From contig NZ_JAVAJF010000001.1 in NCBI RefSeq assembly GCF_030718085.1, positions 1,240,001 to 1,304,000 on the forward strand: DNA of 64,000 nucleotides, in the 5' to 3' direction. Of the stretch, positions 44,576 through 57,482 are shown in pieces. The notes below the pieces were generated by a model, which was not told the origin of the DNA, searched no databases, and saw only the letters and a program-made list of their open reading frames with translations. How positions within the stretch are numbered: the stretch's first letter is position 1; every line of letters starts with the position of its first letter. The translations under genes and the position numbers were made by a program. The DNA is from Marinobacter sp. MDS2. GTDB taxonomy: Bacteria > Pseudomonadota > Gammaproteobacteria > Pseudomonadales > Oleiphilaceae.

Positions 44576-45499
44576 TTATCTGCCGTTGTTCTTGACCAGC
44601 CGACGAGGCACCAGCACGGTGTCTTCGCCTTCCGGTTGAGCTTCCGCCAGCCCGACAAAGGAATGGTTGCCGTAAACGCGCACAAATCCTTCAAAGGGCT
44701 GACCGGGTATTCTAACTGGTTGCCCGTTCAATATCGATACCAGCGCCGGGCCTGAAAGCCGGTGTTCCGGAAACATGGTCAGCGCACTTTCCGGTGGTAA
44801 CAACAGCCCGTCAAGGCTTTCGTCACGCTCACGCATGGCTTCAAGGGTTTCGACATTCTGAACGTTTTCAAGGGTGTAACCCGCCGCCAAGGTACGACGC
44901 AAAGCAACCACATGCGCTCCGCAACCCAACTGTTCGCCAATGTCTTCGACTAATGAGCGGATGTACGTACCTTTGGTGCAGGTTACCGCCAGATCGAGCT
45001 CATTGTCGCGAACCGCAAGCAGCTTCAGTTCATAGATGGTAACGGGCCGTGCCGGGCGCTCAATCTCGATGCCTTCCCGGGCGTATTCATACAGAGGTTT
45101 GCCCTGATGCTTAAGCGCGGAATACATGGATGGAACCTGTTGAATGTCGCCCCGGAAGTTTTCCAGAACGGCTTCTACATCGGCTTCTGTAAGAGAGGGA
45201 ACGGGCTTTTCTTCAACCACAGCGCCTTCGGAATCCCCGGTCTCTGTACGAACACCTAAACGGGCCGTGGTGATATAGGCCTTATCGCTGTCCAACATCG
45301 TCTGGGAAAACTTGGTGGCCTCACCGAAGCACAAAGGCAACACGCCAGTGGCCAACGGATCAAGCGCACCGGTATGGCCCGCTTTTGCGGCTCCATAGAG
45401 GCGCTTGACCTGCTGAAGAATACCGTTAGAAGTGACACCCTGGGGCTTATCGATCACCAGGATGCCATTTACGTCACGACCTTTACGTCTTCGACTCAA
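44576..45499 (-). CDS. truB: tRNA pseudouridine(55) synthase
   Basis: Makes pseudouridine 55 in the T-loop of tRNAs. The 307-residue protein carries the catalytic aspartate in [20 protein letters not shown] and the family starts [20 protein letters not shown] and [21 protein letters not shown] small C-terminal PUA-like part ends [13 protein letters not shown]. The start overlaps the rbfA stop by four bases (ATGA). Confidence 0.97.
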   Translation of the reverse strand: MSRRRKGRDVNGILVIDKPQGVTSNGILQQVKRLYGAAKAGHTGALDPLATGVLPLCFGEATKFSQTMLDSDKAYITTARLGVRTETGDSEGAVVEEKPVPSLTEADVEAVLENFRGDIQQVPSMYSALKHQGKPLYEYAREGIEIERPARPVTIYELKLLAVRDNELDLAVTCTKGTYIRSLVEDIGEQLGCGAHVVALRRTLAAGYTLENVQNVETLEAMRERDESLDGLLLPPESALTMFPEHRLSGPALVSILNGQPVRIPGQPFEGFVRVYGNHSFVGLAEAQPEGEDTVLVPRRLVKNNGR

Positions 45500-45927
45500 G
45501 CGTCTCGCTCCGAACTGTCCGTGTCAGTATCGTCACTGTCGTCTCGACTAACGGCAGGCTGATCACCCACAGCTTCGCGGATCAGCTGATCCAGCTTACG
45601 GCTATGGCCAAGCAAACTGTCGAAGTGGAAGCGCAGCATGGGTACGACCCGCAACTTCATCGCACGCGCCACTTGGCCTCGCAAAAATCCGGATGCTTTA
45701 TTCAGCACTTTCAGGGACTCCTGAACTTCCGGAGATTGCTCGGTTAGCTCTTCGGTCGACAACAGCGAAACGTAGATATCCGCATAGCCCAAATCACGGC
45801 TGACTTTGACATCATTCACCGTGATCATGCCAACGCGAGGGTCTTTCACCTCGCGCTGGATGATCTGGGCCAGCTCACGTTGCATCTGATCGCCAATGCG
45901 ATCGATGCGACTGTAATCCCGTGCCAT
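45496..45927 (-). CDS. rbfA: Ribosome-binding factor A
   Basis: Late 30S maturation factor with a KH-like fold, 143 residues. Start [20 protein letters not shown] and the segment [20 protein letters not shown] are diagnostic, as is [20 protein letters not shown]. The C-terminus is a Asp/Ser-rich acidic tail ([15 protein letters not shown]). The ATG overlaps the infB stop by one base. Confidence 0.96.
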   Translation of the reverse strand: MARDYSRIDRIGDQMQRELAQIIQREVKDPRVGMITVNDVKVSRDLGYADIYVSLLSTEELTEQSPEVQESLKVLNKASGFLRGQVARAMKLRVVPMLRFHFDSLLGHSRKLDQLIREAVGDQPAVSRDDSDDTDTDSSERDA

Positions 45928-48467
45928 TAGGCCCCCGTAGATTCGAGCTGACGTTCAACGCGAACGCGATCGAAGACTTCGATCTGGTCGCCCACTTTCA
46001 CATCGTAACCCTTAACACCGATACCACATTCCATACCGTTACGTACTTCTTGTACGTCGTCTTTGAAGCGGCGCAGTGATTCCAGCTCGCCTTCAAAGAT
46101 CACTACGTTGTCACGCAGTACACGGATCGGCTTGTTGCGGTAGACATTACCCTCGGTAACCATACAGCCAGCAACCTGACCGAACTTCGGTGAACGGAAT
46201 ACATCACGCACATCGGCAATACCAACGATGTCTTCGCGGAATTCCGGCTTCAGCATGCCCGTCAGAGCCGCTTTAACGTCATCCAGCATGTTATAGATGA
46301 TGCTGTAGTAACGCAGGTCCAGGCCTTCCTTCTCGACCAAACGCTTCGCCGCTGTATCAGCACGAACGTTAAAGCCGAAGATAACCGCGTTGGTAGCCAT
46401 GGCCAGGCTGATATCGGTTTCAGCGATACCGCCGACACCGGATGACACAACCTTGACCTGAACTTCGTCGTTACCCATATCACGCAAGGCTTTGGTGATC
46501 GCCTCAAGGGTACCGCGTACGTCGGTTTTCAGAACAACGTTGAGGGTCTTAACCTCATCCTTGCCCATGTTTTCAAACATATTCTCAAGCTTGGCGGCTT
46601 GCTGACGCTGCAGACGGTTCTCGCGCTCGCGAGTCTGACGCAATTCGGCCAGCTCTTTGGCCTTCTTCTCGTCGGAAACGGCGTAGAACTCGTCACCGGC
46701 ATCCGGCGTACCGTTCAAGCCCAGGATCTCAACCGGGATTGAAGGGCCCGCAGACTTAACCTGTTTACCGGCTTCGTTAGTCATGGCACGAACCTTACCG
46801 AAGAAGGAACCGGCAACAACCATCTCACCCTGGCGCAAAGTACCGTTCTGAACCAGAACCGTCGCAACCGAACCACGACCCCGCTCCAGGCTGGATTCAA
46901 CAACCACACCTTTCGCAGACGCGTCTGGAGAAGCTTCCAGTTCGAGCACTTCGGCCTGAAGCAATACAGCTTCAAGCAGATTGTCGATACCAGAACCGGT
47001 ATGCGCGGAAACCGGTACGAACTGAACATCACCGCCCCAGTCTTCAGGAATAACATCCAAAGCCGACAGTTCGGTTTTGATGCGGTCAGGATCGGCTTCT
47101 TCTTTGTCCATCTTGTTGATGGCAACAACCAAAGGAACACCGGCTGATTTGGCGTGTTCAACCGCTTCTTTAGTTTGTGGCATCACACCGTCATCGGCCG
47201 CTACAACCAGAATGACGATATCGGTGCACTGAGCACCGCGAGCACGCATCGCCGTGAAGGCTGCGTGGCCCGGGGTATCCAGGAAGGACACCATGCCGTG
47301 ATCGGTTTCAACGTGGTAGGCACCAATGTGCTGGGTAATACCACCGGATTCGCCAGCCGCCACTTTGGTGCGACGAATGTAATCAAGCAGCGAGGTTTTA
47401 CCGTGGTCAACGTGACCCATCACGCTCACAACCGGAGCACGCTTGATCTTTTCTTTGCCTTCGTCCTGATCAGTGATGTTGCTCAGCACTTCTTCTTCAA
47501 GTGCGTCGTCACTGATACTAACCGGCTTGTGACCCAACTCTTCCGTCACCAGGATCGCAGTTTCCTGATCCAGAGGCTGGTTGATGGTGGCCATCACGCC
47601 CATTCCCATCAGAGTCTTGATGACATCAGCGGCTTTAACAGCCATACGCTGGGCGAGATCACCAACAGTGATCGTTTCGGGAATCTGTACTTCTCTTACC
47701 ATGGGCTTGGTTGGCCTCTCGAAAGCATGACGCTTTTCTTTCGTTTTCTTTTTGGCCCGTAGCTGTTTGCGAGGAACGGTATCGTCATCCTCGGAAATCA
47801 CCAGAGGCTCCTCTGGTCGGCTACGTGGACCGCGATGGCCAGCCTGCTTCTTCTTAGGCTTGCCGTCATCATCATCGCCGCGCTCACGCCCTTTCTCTTT
47901 CTTTTTCTTCGGCTTGCGATCCCGTCCATCGTCTTCTGGCGGAGGCATCGGAATGTCCTCGGGCGCAGTTTCAACGGCTGGCTCTGGCTCTTTCGCTTCA
48001 GGCGCTTTCGGCGCTTCTGCAGCTTCAACCTGCTCTTTCGGCGCTTCGGTTTCTGGCTGAGCTGGTGTTTGCTCAGCAGCCACTTGCGGCGTTTCTTGTG
48101 GAGCTGGCTCTTGCGCGACCGGCTGTTCTACAGGCTCTGTCGGCTTTGGCGCTTCGGCTTCCGGCTCAGGCTGCAGTTCGGCACGCTTGATGTACGTACG
48201 ACGCTTGCGCACTTCCACATTAACGGTTTTGGCTTTGCCCGCTTTCAACGTGGTGGTTGTCTTGCGCTTGAGCGTGATCTTCCGCGGCTCTGCTTCGTCA
48301 TCGCCGTGGCTCTTTCTCAGATAATCCAGCAACTGCTGTTTCTCATCGCTAGACACAGCATCGTTTTCGCTACGGGCTTGTAGCCCGGCTTCAACGATCT
48401 GCTTCAGCAAACGATCCACGGGAGCGCCTACATCTGCGGCCAGTTGTTTTACCGTTACATCAGTCAT
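45927..48467 (-). CDS. infB: Translation initiation factor IF-2
   Basis: GTPase that places initiator tRNA on the 30S subunit; 846 residues. An N-terminal IF2-N domain ([20 protein letters not shown]) is followed by a long charged linker rich in Glu, Pro and Lys (about 60-240). The G domain has [20 protein letters not shown] and NKMDK. Domains II-IV end with the fMet-tRNA-binding C2 region. Part of the nusA-infB-rbfA-truB operon. Internal starts giving shorter IF-2 forms, known in E. coli, are possible but were not resolved. Confidence 0.98.
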   Translation of the reverse strand: MTDVTVKQLAADVGAPVDRLLKQIVEAGLQARSENDAVSSDEKQQLLDYLRKSHGDDEAEPRKITLKRKTTTTLKAGKAKTVNVEVRKRRTYIKRAELQPEPEAEAPKPTEPVEQPVAQEPAPQETPQVAAEQTPAQPETEAPKEQVEAAEAPKAPEAKEPEPAVETAPEDIPMPPPEDDGRDRKPKKKKEKGRERGDDDDGKPKKKQAGHRGPRSRPEEPLVISEDDDTVPRKQLRAKKKTKEKRHAFERPTKPMVREVQIPETITVGDLAQRMAVKAADVIKTLMGMGVMATINQPLDQETAILVTEELGHKPVSISDDALEEEVLSNITDQDEGKEKIKRAPVVSVMGHVDHGKTSLLDYIRRTKVAAGESGGITQHIGAYHVETDHGMVSFLDTPGHAAFTAMRARGAQCTDIVILVVAADDGVMPQTKEAVEHAKSAGVPLVVAINKMDKEEADPDRIKTELSALDVIPEDWGGDVQFVPVSAHTGSGIDNLLEAVLLQAEVLELEASPDASAKGVVVESSLERGRGSVATVLVQNGTLRQGEMVVAGSFFGKVRAMTNEAGKQVKSAGPSIPVEILGLNGTPDAGDEFYAVSDEKKAKELAELRQTRERENRLQRQQAAKLENMFENMGKDEVKTLNVVLKTDVRGTLEAITKALRDMGNDEVQVKVVSSGVGGIAETDISLAMATNAVIFGFNVRADTAAKRLVEKEGLDLRYYSIIYNMLDDVKAALTGMLKPEFREDIVGIADVRDVFRSPKFGQVAGCMVTEGNVYRNKPIRVLRDNVVIFEGELESLRRFKDDVQEVRNGMECGIGVKGYDVKVGDQIEVFDRVRVERQLESTGA

Positions 48468-48487
48468 ACTGGTCCTCCTCTCCCGAA

Positions 48488-49981
48488 TCAGGCCTGGTCT
48501 TCAAACCAGGGTGCACGTGCCGTCATAATCAACTGACCTGCACGCTCTTCATCAACACCTTCGATCTCAAGCAGATCATCAACTGATTGCTCTGCGAGAT
48601 CTTCCATCGTGCGAACGCCCATACCGGCAAGCTTGAACGCCAGTGCCCGCTCCATGCCTTCCATTTCCAGCAGGTCTTCAGCAGGCTCTGCACCTTCAAG
48701 GGCTTCTTCACCGGCCAAGGCCTGATTGAGCAGGGCATCTTTGGCACGCTTACGAAGTTCCGTCACGGTGTCTTCATCCAGACCATCGATGGCCAGCATT
48801 TCTTCCATCGGTACGTAGGCCACTTCTTCAATAGAAGAGAAGCCTTCTTCGATCAGGACACTTGCAAACTCTTCATCAACATCAAGATGCTTGGTGAAGT
48901 GTTCAAGCAAACGACCAAGCTCTTGCTCTTGACGCTCGCCTGCTTCTTCTTCCGTCATCACGTTCAGTGTCCAGCCGGTCAGCTCGGTGGCCAAACGAAC
49001 GTTCTGTCCATTCCGACCAATGGCCTGGGCCAGATTGTCTTCAGCAACTGCAACGTCCATGGTGTGACGGTCTTCATCCATCACAATGGAGGCAACTTCT
49101 GCCGGAGCCATGGCATTGATAACCAGCTGTGCCGGGTTGTCGTCCCAGAGAACGATATCCACACGCTCACCGCCCAACTCGTTGGAAACGGCCTGAACAC
49201 GGGAACCCCGCATACCTACACATGCACCGACCGGATCGATACGACGGTCGTTGGTTTTCACGGCAATTTTCGCCCGTGAACCTGGATCACGGGCTGCGCC
49301 ACGAATCTCGATCAGCTCTTCGGCGATCTCGGGCACTTCGATACGGAACAACTCGATCAGCATCTGGGCATCAGTACGGCTCAGAATCAGTTGCGGACCA
49401 CGATGATCCACCCGGATTTCGAGCAGCAAAGCGCGGACACGATCGCCCATGCGGAACGTCTCGCGAGCAATCAGGTGTTCACGTGGCAGCAAAGCTTCAG
49501 CGTTGCTGCCCAGATCCACGATGACGTTGTCCCGGGTGACCTTTTTGACGGTACCGGAAACCAGCTCACCAACGCGATCGCGGTAGCTGTCTACGATCTT
49601 GGAACGCTCGGCTTCACGCACTTTCTGGAAGATAATCTGTTTTGCAGCCTGCGCACCGATACGGCCGAAAGCAACGGATTCCGTCTGCTCTTCGTACATA
49701 TCACCTGGCTGCAGCGACGAATCGATTTCTTCCGCTTCCTGCATGGTCAGCTCGGTGCCCAATGCGGGAACCGCGTCATTATCTACCACCAACCAGCGGC
49801 GGAAAGTTTCGTATTCGCCAGTACGGCGATCGATGGAAACGCGGATATCCGCCTCTTCATCTTCGTAACGCTTTTTGGCAGCAGTGGCGAGCGCAAGCTC
49901 GATGGCCTCAAAAATCACGTCCTTGTCGACGCCCTTCTCGTTCGAGACGGTTTCCACTACCAGCAAGATCTCTTTACTCAT
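48488..49981 (-). CDS. nusA: Transcription termination/antitermination factor NusA
   Basis: RNA polymerase-binding factor of 497 residues. The N-terminal domain ([20 protein letters not shown]) is followed by S1 ([20 protein letters not shown]), two KH domains ([40 protein letters not shown]) and two C-terminal acidic repeats ([37 protein letters not shown]). All domains of the gammaproteobacterial form are present. It lies between rimP and infB. Its own leader terminators upstream of rimP are potential targets. Confidence 0.98.
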   Translation of the reverse strand: MSKEILLVVETVSNEKGVDKDVIFEAIELALATAAKKRYEDEEADIRVSIDRRTGEYETFRRWLVVDNDAVPALGTELTMQEAEEIDSSLQPGDMYEEQTESVAFGRIGAQAAKQIIFQKVREAERSKIVDSYRDRVGELVSGTVKKVTRDNVIVDLGSNAEALLPREHLIARETFRMGDRVRALLLEIRVDHRGPQLILSRTDAQMLIELFRIEVPEIAEELIEIRGAARDPGSRAKIAVKTNDRRIDPVGACVGMRGSRVQAVSNELGGERVDIVLWDDNPAQLVINAMAPAEVASIVMDEDRHTMDVAVAEDNLAQAIGRNGQNVRLATELTGWTLNVMTEEEAGERQEQELGRLLEHFTKHLDVDEEFASVLIEEGFSSIEEVAYVPMEEMLAIDGLDEDTVTELRKRAKDALLNQALAGEEALEGAEPAEDLLEMEGMERALAFKLAGMGVRTMEDLAEQSVDDLLEIEGVDEERAGQLIMTARAPWFEDQA

Positions 49982-50034
49982 GCGATTGCCCTGCCTTCAA
50001 AATAATCAATACATCTAAGAATTCTTGAATACAC

Positions 50035-50496
50035 TTATTCAAAAACCGGAACGATATTGGCTTTATCAATACTGTCGAACGGCAACAAGTATTCGTGATC
50101 GTCTACCACGATAACCACCTCGTCACCTTCCACACCTTTGATCAGGCCCTGGAATTTTCGGCGCCCCTCAAAAGCCATACGGAGTTTGAGCTGGACTTTA
50201 TGCCCAACAAACGCCTGATAATGCTCAAGACGAAACAACGGGCGATCCATCCCCGGGGATGAAACCTCCAACGTATATTCACTCTGGATGGGATCTTCCA
50301 CATCCATTACGCCACTGACTTGCCGACTCACCTTTTCGCAGTCTTCAATGCCAATACCGTTTTCGGCGTCATCGATAAACACCCGCAGCATCGACTGGTA
50401 GCCACGAGAACGAAATTCGATACCCCAAAACTCATATCCGAGCCCTTCTACAACCGGGCGCAGTATCTCTTCGAGTTGATTAAGCTTGGCTGACAA
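50035..50496 (-). CDS. rimP: Ribosome maturation factor RimP
   Basis: 30S assembly factor, 153 residues. The start is a TTG at 50496 with GGAGG nine bases upstream; no better ATG exists. Family motifs are [40 protein letters not shown] and [15 protein letters not shown]. First gene of the nusA-infB operon. It is preceded by a 228-nt leader with two terminator hairpins. Confidence 0.95.
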   Translation of the reverse strand: MSAKLNQLEEILRPVVEGLGYEFWGIEFRSRGYQSMLRVFIDDAENGIGIEDCEKVSRQVSGVMDVEDPIQSEYTLEVSSPGMDRPLFRLEHYQAFVGHKVQLKLRMAFEGRRKFQGLIKGVEGDEVVIVVDDHEYLLPFDSIDKANIVPVFE

Positions 50497-50538
50497 GTGT
50501 CGCCGCCTCCGTCTTGAGAATTTTCAATGTACAAAAAC

Positions 50539-50566
50539 AAAAAAAGGGCTGTTGAGCAGCCCTTTT
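50539..50566 (-). terminator. Intrinsic terminator 43 bp ahead of rimP
   Basis: AAAAGGGCTG / CAGCCCTTTT arms with loop CTCAA on the minus strand, followed by T7. A strong terminator by shape, located inside the leader of the rimP-nusA-infB message. Confidence 0.85.
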
Positions 50567-50597
50567 ATGCACTAGGGCCCTTGCGCCAGGCCCCTTA

Positions 50598-50627
50598 ATC
50601 AAAAAGCCCCTGAAATCGGGGCTTTTT
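50598..50627 (-). terminator. Second intrinsic terminator in the rimP leader
   Basis: AAAAAGCCCC / GGGGCTTTTT arms with a seven-base loop, then T5 on the minus strand. It also works formally on the plus strand. Confidence 0.85.
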
Positions 50628-50730
50628 GTTGCAAGAATTCGCAGAAAGCCAAACCCAAAACGGCTAACTGCCGACAGACACCTGGCCTGCCTGGAAGTCA
50701 GGATGAATCACTGACTCCAATATCCGCGGA

Positions 50731-50759
50731 AGTATAGAGATACGAAGCGGATCGGTCAA
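50731..50759 (-). promoter_or_regulatory. Strong promoter for the rimP-nusA-infB leader
   Basis: On the minus strand TTGACC (50759-50754), a 17-bp spacer and TATACT (50736-50731). Start of transcription is expected near 50724, upstream of both leader terminators. Confidence 0.75.
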
Positions 50760-50770
50760 GGACTGACCAA

Positions 50771-50805
50771 ACAAAGACGGCCTGGATAAACCAAGCCGTC
50801 TTTGT
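50771..50805 (-). terminator. Terminator of the secG-tRNA-Leu unit
   Basis: ACAAAGACGGC / GCCGTCTTTGT perfect arms with a 13-base loop start eight bases after the tRNA 3' end. Confidence 0.75.
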
Positions 50806-50812
50806 TGAAAAT

Positions 50813-50897
50813 TGGTGCCCAGGGCCGGACTCGAACCGGCACAGCTCTCGCTACCACCCCCTCAAGATGGCGTGTCTACCAATTTCACCACCTGGGC
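50813..50897 (-). tRNA. tRNA-Leu(GAG)
   Basis: Class II tRNA of 85 bases including an encoded CCA. The acceptor arms GCCCAGG / CCTGGGC pair, the D-arm is present, and the anticodon loop TTGAGGG reads GAG. A variable arm and the T-arm GCCGGTTCGAGTCCGGC follow. The sequence closely resembles E. coli tRNA-Leu(GAG). It lies 8 bp after secG, the standard arrangement. Confidence 0.97.
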
Positions 50898-50905
50898 AAA
50901 AACTC

Positions 50906-51268
50906 TTACTCGAGCTCTGGAAGCTCGTTTTCTTTCGTCTCGCTGCTTGCGCCTTCGTCCAGAGCAGGAACCTGCTCTGCTGAGGATTCCTGAAGCATCG
51001 GGATACCGGCTTCGCCGGCCACTTCAGCACGCTGCTTGGCAAAAATCGCAAGCGAGAAACTTGTCACGAAAAACACAACCGCCATCAAGGTGGTTACACG
51101 GGTCAGAAAGCTGCCGCTACCCTGACTACCAAAAACGGTCTGGGAAGCGCCACCACCGAAGGCCGCACCGGCATCAGCACCCTTGCCCTGCTGAATCAGG
51201 ACGACACCAACCAGCGCCACGGCGATAACGACGTGAACTACAACTACCAGTGTTTCGATCCAATCCAT
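50906..51268 (-). CDS. secG: Protein-export membrane protein SecG
   Basis: Small subunit of the SecYEG translocon, 120 residues. Two membrane segments (TLVVVVHVVIAVALVGVVLI and TTLMAVVFFVTSFSLAIFA) flank the cytoplasmic QQGKGADAGAAFGGGASQTV and FGSQGSGSFL, the SecG signature. The tail is acidic. It sits between tpiA and tRNA-Leu. Confidence 0.96.
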   Translation of the reverse strand: MDWIETLVVVVHVVIAVALVGVVLIQQGKGADAGAAFGGGASQTVFGSQGSGSFLTRVTTLMAVVFFVTSFSLAIFAKQRAEVAGEAGIPMLQESSAEQVPALDEGASSETKENELPELE

Positions 51269-51292
51269 ACAGACTCTCGTATTCGTTTCGGC

Positions 51293-52051
51293 TTAGCTAC
51301 CCACCGGGAATGACCGGCAGATACTAATAAACTCGTCAGCCTTAAGGGAAGCGCCACCTATAAGACCACCATCGATATCGGGCTCTGAAAACAGAGCGGC
51401 AGCATTATCCGCTTTTACACTGCCGCCGTAAAGTACCGAAATCTCTTCTGCGGGTGCATCCATTGTTTTCAGGACGCTTCGAATCTCCGCATGCATCGCC
51501 TGGGCATCATCAGCCGTAGCTGTCTTGCCCGTACCTATGGCCCAAACCGGCTCATAAGCCACTACAACTCCTTGCCACTGGTCACCTGCAACTCCGGCCA
51601 AACCCTTTCTGACCTGCTCGGCAACCACACGCTCTGCTTCACCAGCCTCACGCTGCTCCAGCGTTTCACCGACACAAAGCACTGCCGTCAATCCACTTTC
51701 GAGCACGCGCCCAACCTTGCGGGCTGCGACATCATCACTCTCACCAAACAGCTGGCGACGCTCGGAATGACCCACCAGCACAAAACTGCAGCCAAGGTCT
51801 TTCGCCATATCCGCAGACACTTCACCCGTGTAGGCTCCGGATTGCCATTCACTGACATTCTGCAGCCCTAAGGCAAGCTTGCCATCGGACTGCTGCTGAA
51901 CCAGGGGGACGTAAGGCGCTGGAGGAATGACGACCACCTCTGCAGCGTCATCCAGCCCGACCGCACGATCACAAATCACGCCGACCAGTTGCTGCACAAG
52001 GTCTTTCGACCCGTTCATTTTCCAGTTTCCGGCTACAATTTTACGGCGCAT
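51293..52051 (-). CDS. tpiA: Triosephosphate isomerase
   Basis: Glycolytic enzyme, 252 residues. The ATG at 52051 gives MRRKIVAGNWKMNGS with the substrate-contact Lys; the frame is open slightly further but without support. The catalytic glutamate is in VVAYEPVWAIGTGKTA, the histidine in FVLVGHSERR, and the loop GGSVKADNAA is present. Confidence 0.97.
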   Translation of the reverse strand: MRRKIVAGNWKMNGSKDLVQQLVGVICDRAVGLDDAAEVVVIPPAPYVPLVQQQSDGKLALGLQNVSEWQSGAYTGEVSADMAKDLGCSFVLVGHSERRQLFGESDDVAARKVGRVLESGLTAVLCVGETLEQREAGEAERVVAEQVRKGLAGVAGDQWQGVVVAYEPVWAIGTGKTATADDAQAMHAEIRSVLKTMDAPAEEISVLYGGSVKADNAAALFSEPDIDGGLIGGASLKADEFISICRSFPVGS

Positions 52052-52132
52052 ATGAACTCTCAAATGTCCCGAGCGTAAGCGAGGGCGAACTATACAGCAG
52101 AGATTTCATCTGCACAACCGCCCCGTTTTGAA

Positions 52133-53476
52133 TCAGGGGGTTGACTGCTCTACCACCTCTGCAAGGCTCTCAGCGACGCGAGCAATTTCAGCGGCATCTT
52201 TACCTTCTGCCATGACCCGGATCAAAGGCTCAGTCCCTGAAGCTCGCAAGAGAATACGCCCGGAATCGCCAAGCGATTCTTCAGCCTCGCGCATGGCGCT
52301 GACGATATCGTCCCGACTCAGCGGATCAAAGCGCTGGGCAACTTTCACATTGATCATGGTTTGCGGCAACTTGTTCATACCACTACGCAGCTCTGACAAC
52401 GTTTTTCCGGAGTTGCCAATCGCCAACAGCACTTGTAAGGCCGAAATCACGCCATCGCCCGTACCGATGCAGTCGCGAATGACCATATGCCCGGAACCTT
52501 CACCACCAACCAGCCAGTCATTGGCCAGTAGCCGCTCCATCACATAGCGGTCGCCAACCTTTGCACGCTCAAACGGTATATCCAGCTCGTTTAGCGCCAA
52601 CTCGACACCCAGATTGGTCATCAACGTGCCAACCACGCCACCTTCCAGACGCCCCTCAGCGCGCCGCTGTGATGCCAGAATATACAGCAGTTCGTCTCCG
52701 TCCACTTCGGATCCGTCCCGATCAACCATGAGGACCCGGTCGCCATCACCATCGAAAGCGATCCCCAAATCAGCACCCTTGTCGATAACCGTCTGTTTCA
52801 GGCTTTCAAGATGGGTAGAGCCAACGTTCAGGTTGATATTCAGTCCATCCGGCTCGGCACCAATTACGGTCAGCTTGGCACCCAGCTCGCGGAACACCTT
52901 GGGTGCCACGTGGTAGGTCGCACCGTGAGCACAATCCAGCACGACATGCAGCCCATCCAACGTGAATTCATTCGGAACGGTACTCTTACAGAATTCGACA
53001 TAGCGGCCAGGCGCGTCATCGATCCGACTGACTTTACCCAACTCTTTCGGCTCGCAGACCTCAATCGGCTTATCCAGCCAGCGTTCGATCTCCGATTCCA
53101 GCGCATCATCCAGCTTAGTGCCGGCAGCCGAGAAAAACTTGATACCGTTGTCATGGTGAGGATTGTGGGAGGCACTAATCACAATGCCCGCCGACGCCCG
53201 GAACGTGCGCGTCAGATAAGCAATGGCCGGGGTCGGCATCGGACCTAGCAGTTTGACATCCACTCCAGCGGCAGAAAGCCCCGCCTCCAGCGCCGACTCA
53301 AACATATACCCTGACAACCGGGTGTCTTTACCGATCAACACACTGTTGCGCTGCCCGGCCTTTTTAAACGCTTGCCCGGCCGCCCAACCAAGATGAAGCA
53401 TAAACTCGGGTGTGATGGGTTGCTCGCCGACGCGACCGCGAATGCCGTCGGTACCAAAATATTTCCGCTGGGACAT
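52133..53476 (-). CDS. glmM: Phosphoglucosamine mutase
   Basis: Converts glucosamine-6-phosphate to glucosamine-1-phosphate for peptidoglycan and LPS; 447 residues. The active-site serine is in [20 protein letters not shown], the metal site in [15 protein letters not shown], and the phosphate-binding [13 protein letters not shown] is C-terminal. The ATG shares a base with the folP stop. Confidence 0.97.
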   Translation of the reverse strand: MSQRKYFGTDGIRGRVGEQPITPEFMLHLGWAAGQAFKKAGQRNSVLIGKDTRLSGYMFESALEAGLSAAGVDVKLLGPMPTPAIAYLTRTFRASAGIVISASHNPHHDNGIKFFSAAGTKLDDALESEIERWLDKPIEVCEPKELGKVSRIDDAPGRYVEFCKSTVPNEFTLDGLHVVLDCAHGATYHVAPKVFRELGAKLTVIGAEPDGLNINLNVGSTHLESLKQTVIDKGADLGIAFDGDGDRVLMVDRDGSEVDGDELLYILASQRRAEGRLEGGVVGTLMTNLGVELALNELDIPFERAKVGDRYVMERLLANDWLVGGEGSGHMVIRDCIGTGDGVISALQVLLAIGNSGKTLSELRSGMNKLPQTMINVKVAQRFDPLSRDDIVSAMREAEESLGDSGRILLRASGTEPLIRVMAEGKDAAEIARVAESLAEVVEQSTP

Positions 53477-54306
53477 TACCTTGCCTCCTTTATGGCCGTT
53501 ACGACTTTGACGGCGTCCACAGTTTCCCTGACGTCATGCACTCGCAGAATGCTCGCGCCTTTCATGGCCGATATTGTCGCGGCTGCGAGGCTGGCAGACA
53601 ACCTTTCATTCACATCGCGACCTGTGATGGCTCCGAGCATCGACTTTCGGGAGATACCAATCAGTAGCGGATGCCCAAGCATATGCATTTGTTCCATGCC
53701 GGCTAGCAGCTGAACATTGTGCTCAACCGTCTTACCAAAACCGAACCCGGGATCAAGAATGATATTTTCCGGTAACACGCCAGCCGCTTCGGCTACTCGC
53801 ACCCGCTCCGTCAAAAACGAGCTGACTTCCCGACGCACGTTCCGGTAGAACGGCGAATCCTGCATGGTGTCCGGCTCACCCTGAATGTGCATCAGGCACA
53901 CGGGCACGCCCGCCTCAGCAACCACTTCTGACGCACCGTCTCGTTGAAGCGCCCGGACATCATTAATCAAGCCAGCTCCAACCTTTACGGTTTCCGCCAT
54001 GACCACCGGATTGCTGGTATCGACAGACACCACCACATCCAGCTCTCGCGCAATCGCCTCAACAACCGGGCACACCCGGTCCAACTCTTGCTGCGTAGAA
54101 ACCGGAGCGGCTCCCGGGCGGGTTGATTCACCCCCAACGTCCACAAAAGTTGCGCCATCAGCCACCATTTGCTTTGCTCGAAGCACTGCAGCGTCCACAT
54201 TATTGAATCGACCACCATCCGAAAACGAGTCGGGGGTGACGTTCAAAATACCCATAACATGGCATTCCGACAGATTCAGCTGGCGGCCGGCAAAATTAAC
54301 GTTCAT
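53476..54306 (-). CDS. folP: Dihydropteroate synthase
   Basis: Folate enzyme joining p-aminobenzoate to hydroxymethyl-dihydropterin, the sulfonamide target; 276 residues. Signatures [17 protein letters not shown] and [16 protein letters not shown] are early, and [17 protein letters not shown] and [13 protein letters not shown] complete the TIM-barrel site. It is coupled to glmM downstream. Confidence 0.97.
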   Translation of the reverse strand: MNVNFAGRQLNLSECHVMGILNVTPDSFSDGGRFNNVDAAVLRAKQMVADGATFVDVGGESTRPGAAPVSTQQELDRVCPVVEAIARELDVVVSVDTSNPVVMAETVKVGAGLINDVRALQRDGASEVVAEAGVPVCLMHIQGEPDTMQDSPFYRNVRREVSSFLTERVRVAEAAGVLPENIILDPGFGFGKTVEHNVQLLAGMEQMHMLGHPLLIGISRKSMLGAITGRDVNERLSASLAAATISAMKGASILRVHDVRETVDAVKVVTAIKEAR

Positions 54307-54335
54307 AGCACAGAGTCCGGTTAGATCTTTAGTGA

Positions 54336-54371
54336 ATACAAAAACAAACGCCGCCCAGAATGTGGGCGGCG
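54336..54371 (-). terminator. Terminator between ftsH and folP
   Basis: CGCCGCCC / GGGCGGCG with a seven-base loop, followed on the minus strand by TTTGTTTTTG. It suggests partial separation of ftsH from folP-glmM. Confidence 0.75.
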
Positions 54372-54400
54372 TCGGATGTTACTTGCAGCTTTACTGCGAG

Positions 54401-56344
<1,944 letters not shown>

Positions 56345-56620
56345 GGATCATCACCTGTGAATTGCAGAGCCGCGGCCTGGCCGCTCACCCTTTTCGAACA
56401 CCTTACACCAAATGTACGCTCGTAAACCAGAAGTGGCCTATCCGTAAAAGACACAGATTCCGGGAAAACGTTCCCCGCCACCAAATCTACAAACCACACC
56501 TGTAAGTGATTACAGCCATTTGTAGCGGGCCTCTATCTGTTACAATCGCTCCATTATACTTCGTTGTCAGCATTTAAGCCGCTGACCTTTTGTTAATAGC
56601 ATTGATAAAGAGATTACATC
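56345..56620. other. Gap between divergent ftsH and yhbY; no rlmE
   Basis: Only 276 bp, too short for the roughly 620-bp rlmE gene usually found here. No similarity to an RlmE C-terminus is seen in the three minus frames. The short inverted repeat GGGAA-AACG-TTCCC (56462-56475) and presumed promoters are its only content. Confidence 0.6.
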
Positions 56621-56929
56621 ATGAGCTTGTCATCGGAACAGCGCCGGGAATACCGGGCCATTGCCCACAACCTGAAGCCCATCATCATTGTCGGCGACAA
56701 AGGCCTGTCCGAAGGACTTCAAGACGAACTGGACCGCGCCCTGAACGATCACGAGCTGATCAAGATCAAGGTCGCCAGCCAGGACCGGGAGGCTCGCCAG
56801 GAAGCCATTGAAGCTCTGTGCAAGAGCGCCAAGGCCGAGTTGGTGCAAACCATCGGTAAAATTGCCGTGATTCTGCGCCGTTCGAAAAAACCCAATCCGA
56901 AGCTTTCCAATCTGCTCAGAAACAAATAA
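56621..56929 (+). CDS. yhbY: Ribosome assembly RNA-binding protein YhbY
   Basis: CRM-domain protein of 102 residues that associates with pre-50S particles. The start MSLSSEQRREYRAIAHNLKP and the GxxG loop in VGDKGLSEGLQDELDRALND are typical. It is alone on the plus strand, divergent from ftsH and convergent with greA, as in E. coli. Confidence 0.94.
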   Translation: MSLSSEQRREYRAIAHNLKPIIIVGDKGLSEGLQDELDRALNDHELIKIKVASQDREARQEAIEALCKSAKAELVQTIGKIAVILRRSKKPNPKLSNLLRNK

Positions 56930-56941
56930 GCATTCAGCAAC

Positions 56942-56979
56942 AAAAAAGCCGGCCCGAGGTTCCCCTCCGGCCGGCTTTT
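56942..56979. terminator. Bidirectional terminator between yhbY and greA
   Basis: AAAAGCCGGCC / GGCCGGCTTTT perfect arms with A6 and T4 runs between convergent genes. Confidence 0.88.
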
Positions 56980-56995
56980 CTTTGCCTGCAGTAGC

Positions 56996-57478
56996 TTAGA
57001 TGTACTGCACCTCGGCAATTTCGTACTCAACCGTACCGGACGGGATACGAATGGCGACCACGTCACCCTCACTCTTACCGATCAACGCACGTGCAATGGG
57101 TGAGGAAACCGAGAGCTTGCCTGCCTTGATGTCAGCTTCGTCTTCGCCAACAATCTGGTAGGTCACTTCTTCATCGGTGTCCATGTTCACCAACTCGACG
57201 GTGGTGCCGAAAATGACCTTGCCGGTATTTTCCATCGCGGTCACGTCGATCACCTGAGCCACCGAAAGCTTGCCTTCAATTTCCTGAATGCGCCCTTCGA
57301 TGAAACTTTGCTGCTCACGGGCAGCGTGGTATTCAGCGTTTTCTTTCAAATCGCCGTGTTCACGAGCATCAGAAATAGCCTGAATAACCCGCGGACGATC
57401 TTCGGATTTCAATTTTTTCAGCTCCTCACGCAAGCGGGCTTCGCCCAGCTTGGTCATAGGAACTCTATCATTAGACAT
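56996..57478 (-). CDS. greA: Transcription elongation factor GreA
   Basis: Rescues backtracked RNA polymerase by stimulating transcript cleavage; 160 residues. The ATG at 57478 yields [20 protein letters not shown], only slightly longer than E. coli GreA (158). The acidic tip is in [20 protein letters not shown] and the C-terminal domain begins [14 protein letters not shown]. It follows carB with a 4-bp gap, so it is co-transcribed. Confidence 0.96.
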   Translation of the reverse strand: MSNDRVPMTKLGEARLREELKKLKSEDRPRVIQAISDAREHGDLKENAEYHAAREQQSFIEGRIQEIEGKLSVAQVIDVTAMENTGKVIFGTTVELVNMDTDEEVTYQIVGEDEADIKAGKLSVSSPIARALIGKSEGDVVAIRIPSGTVEYEIAEVQYI

Positions 57479-57482
57479 ATCG

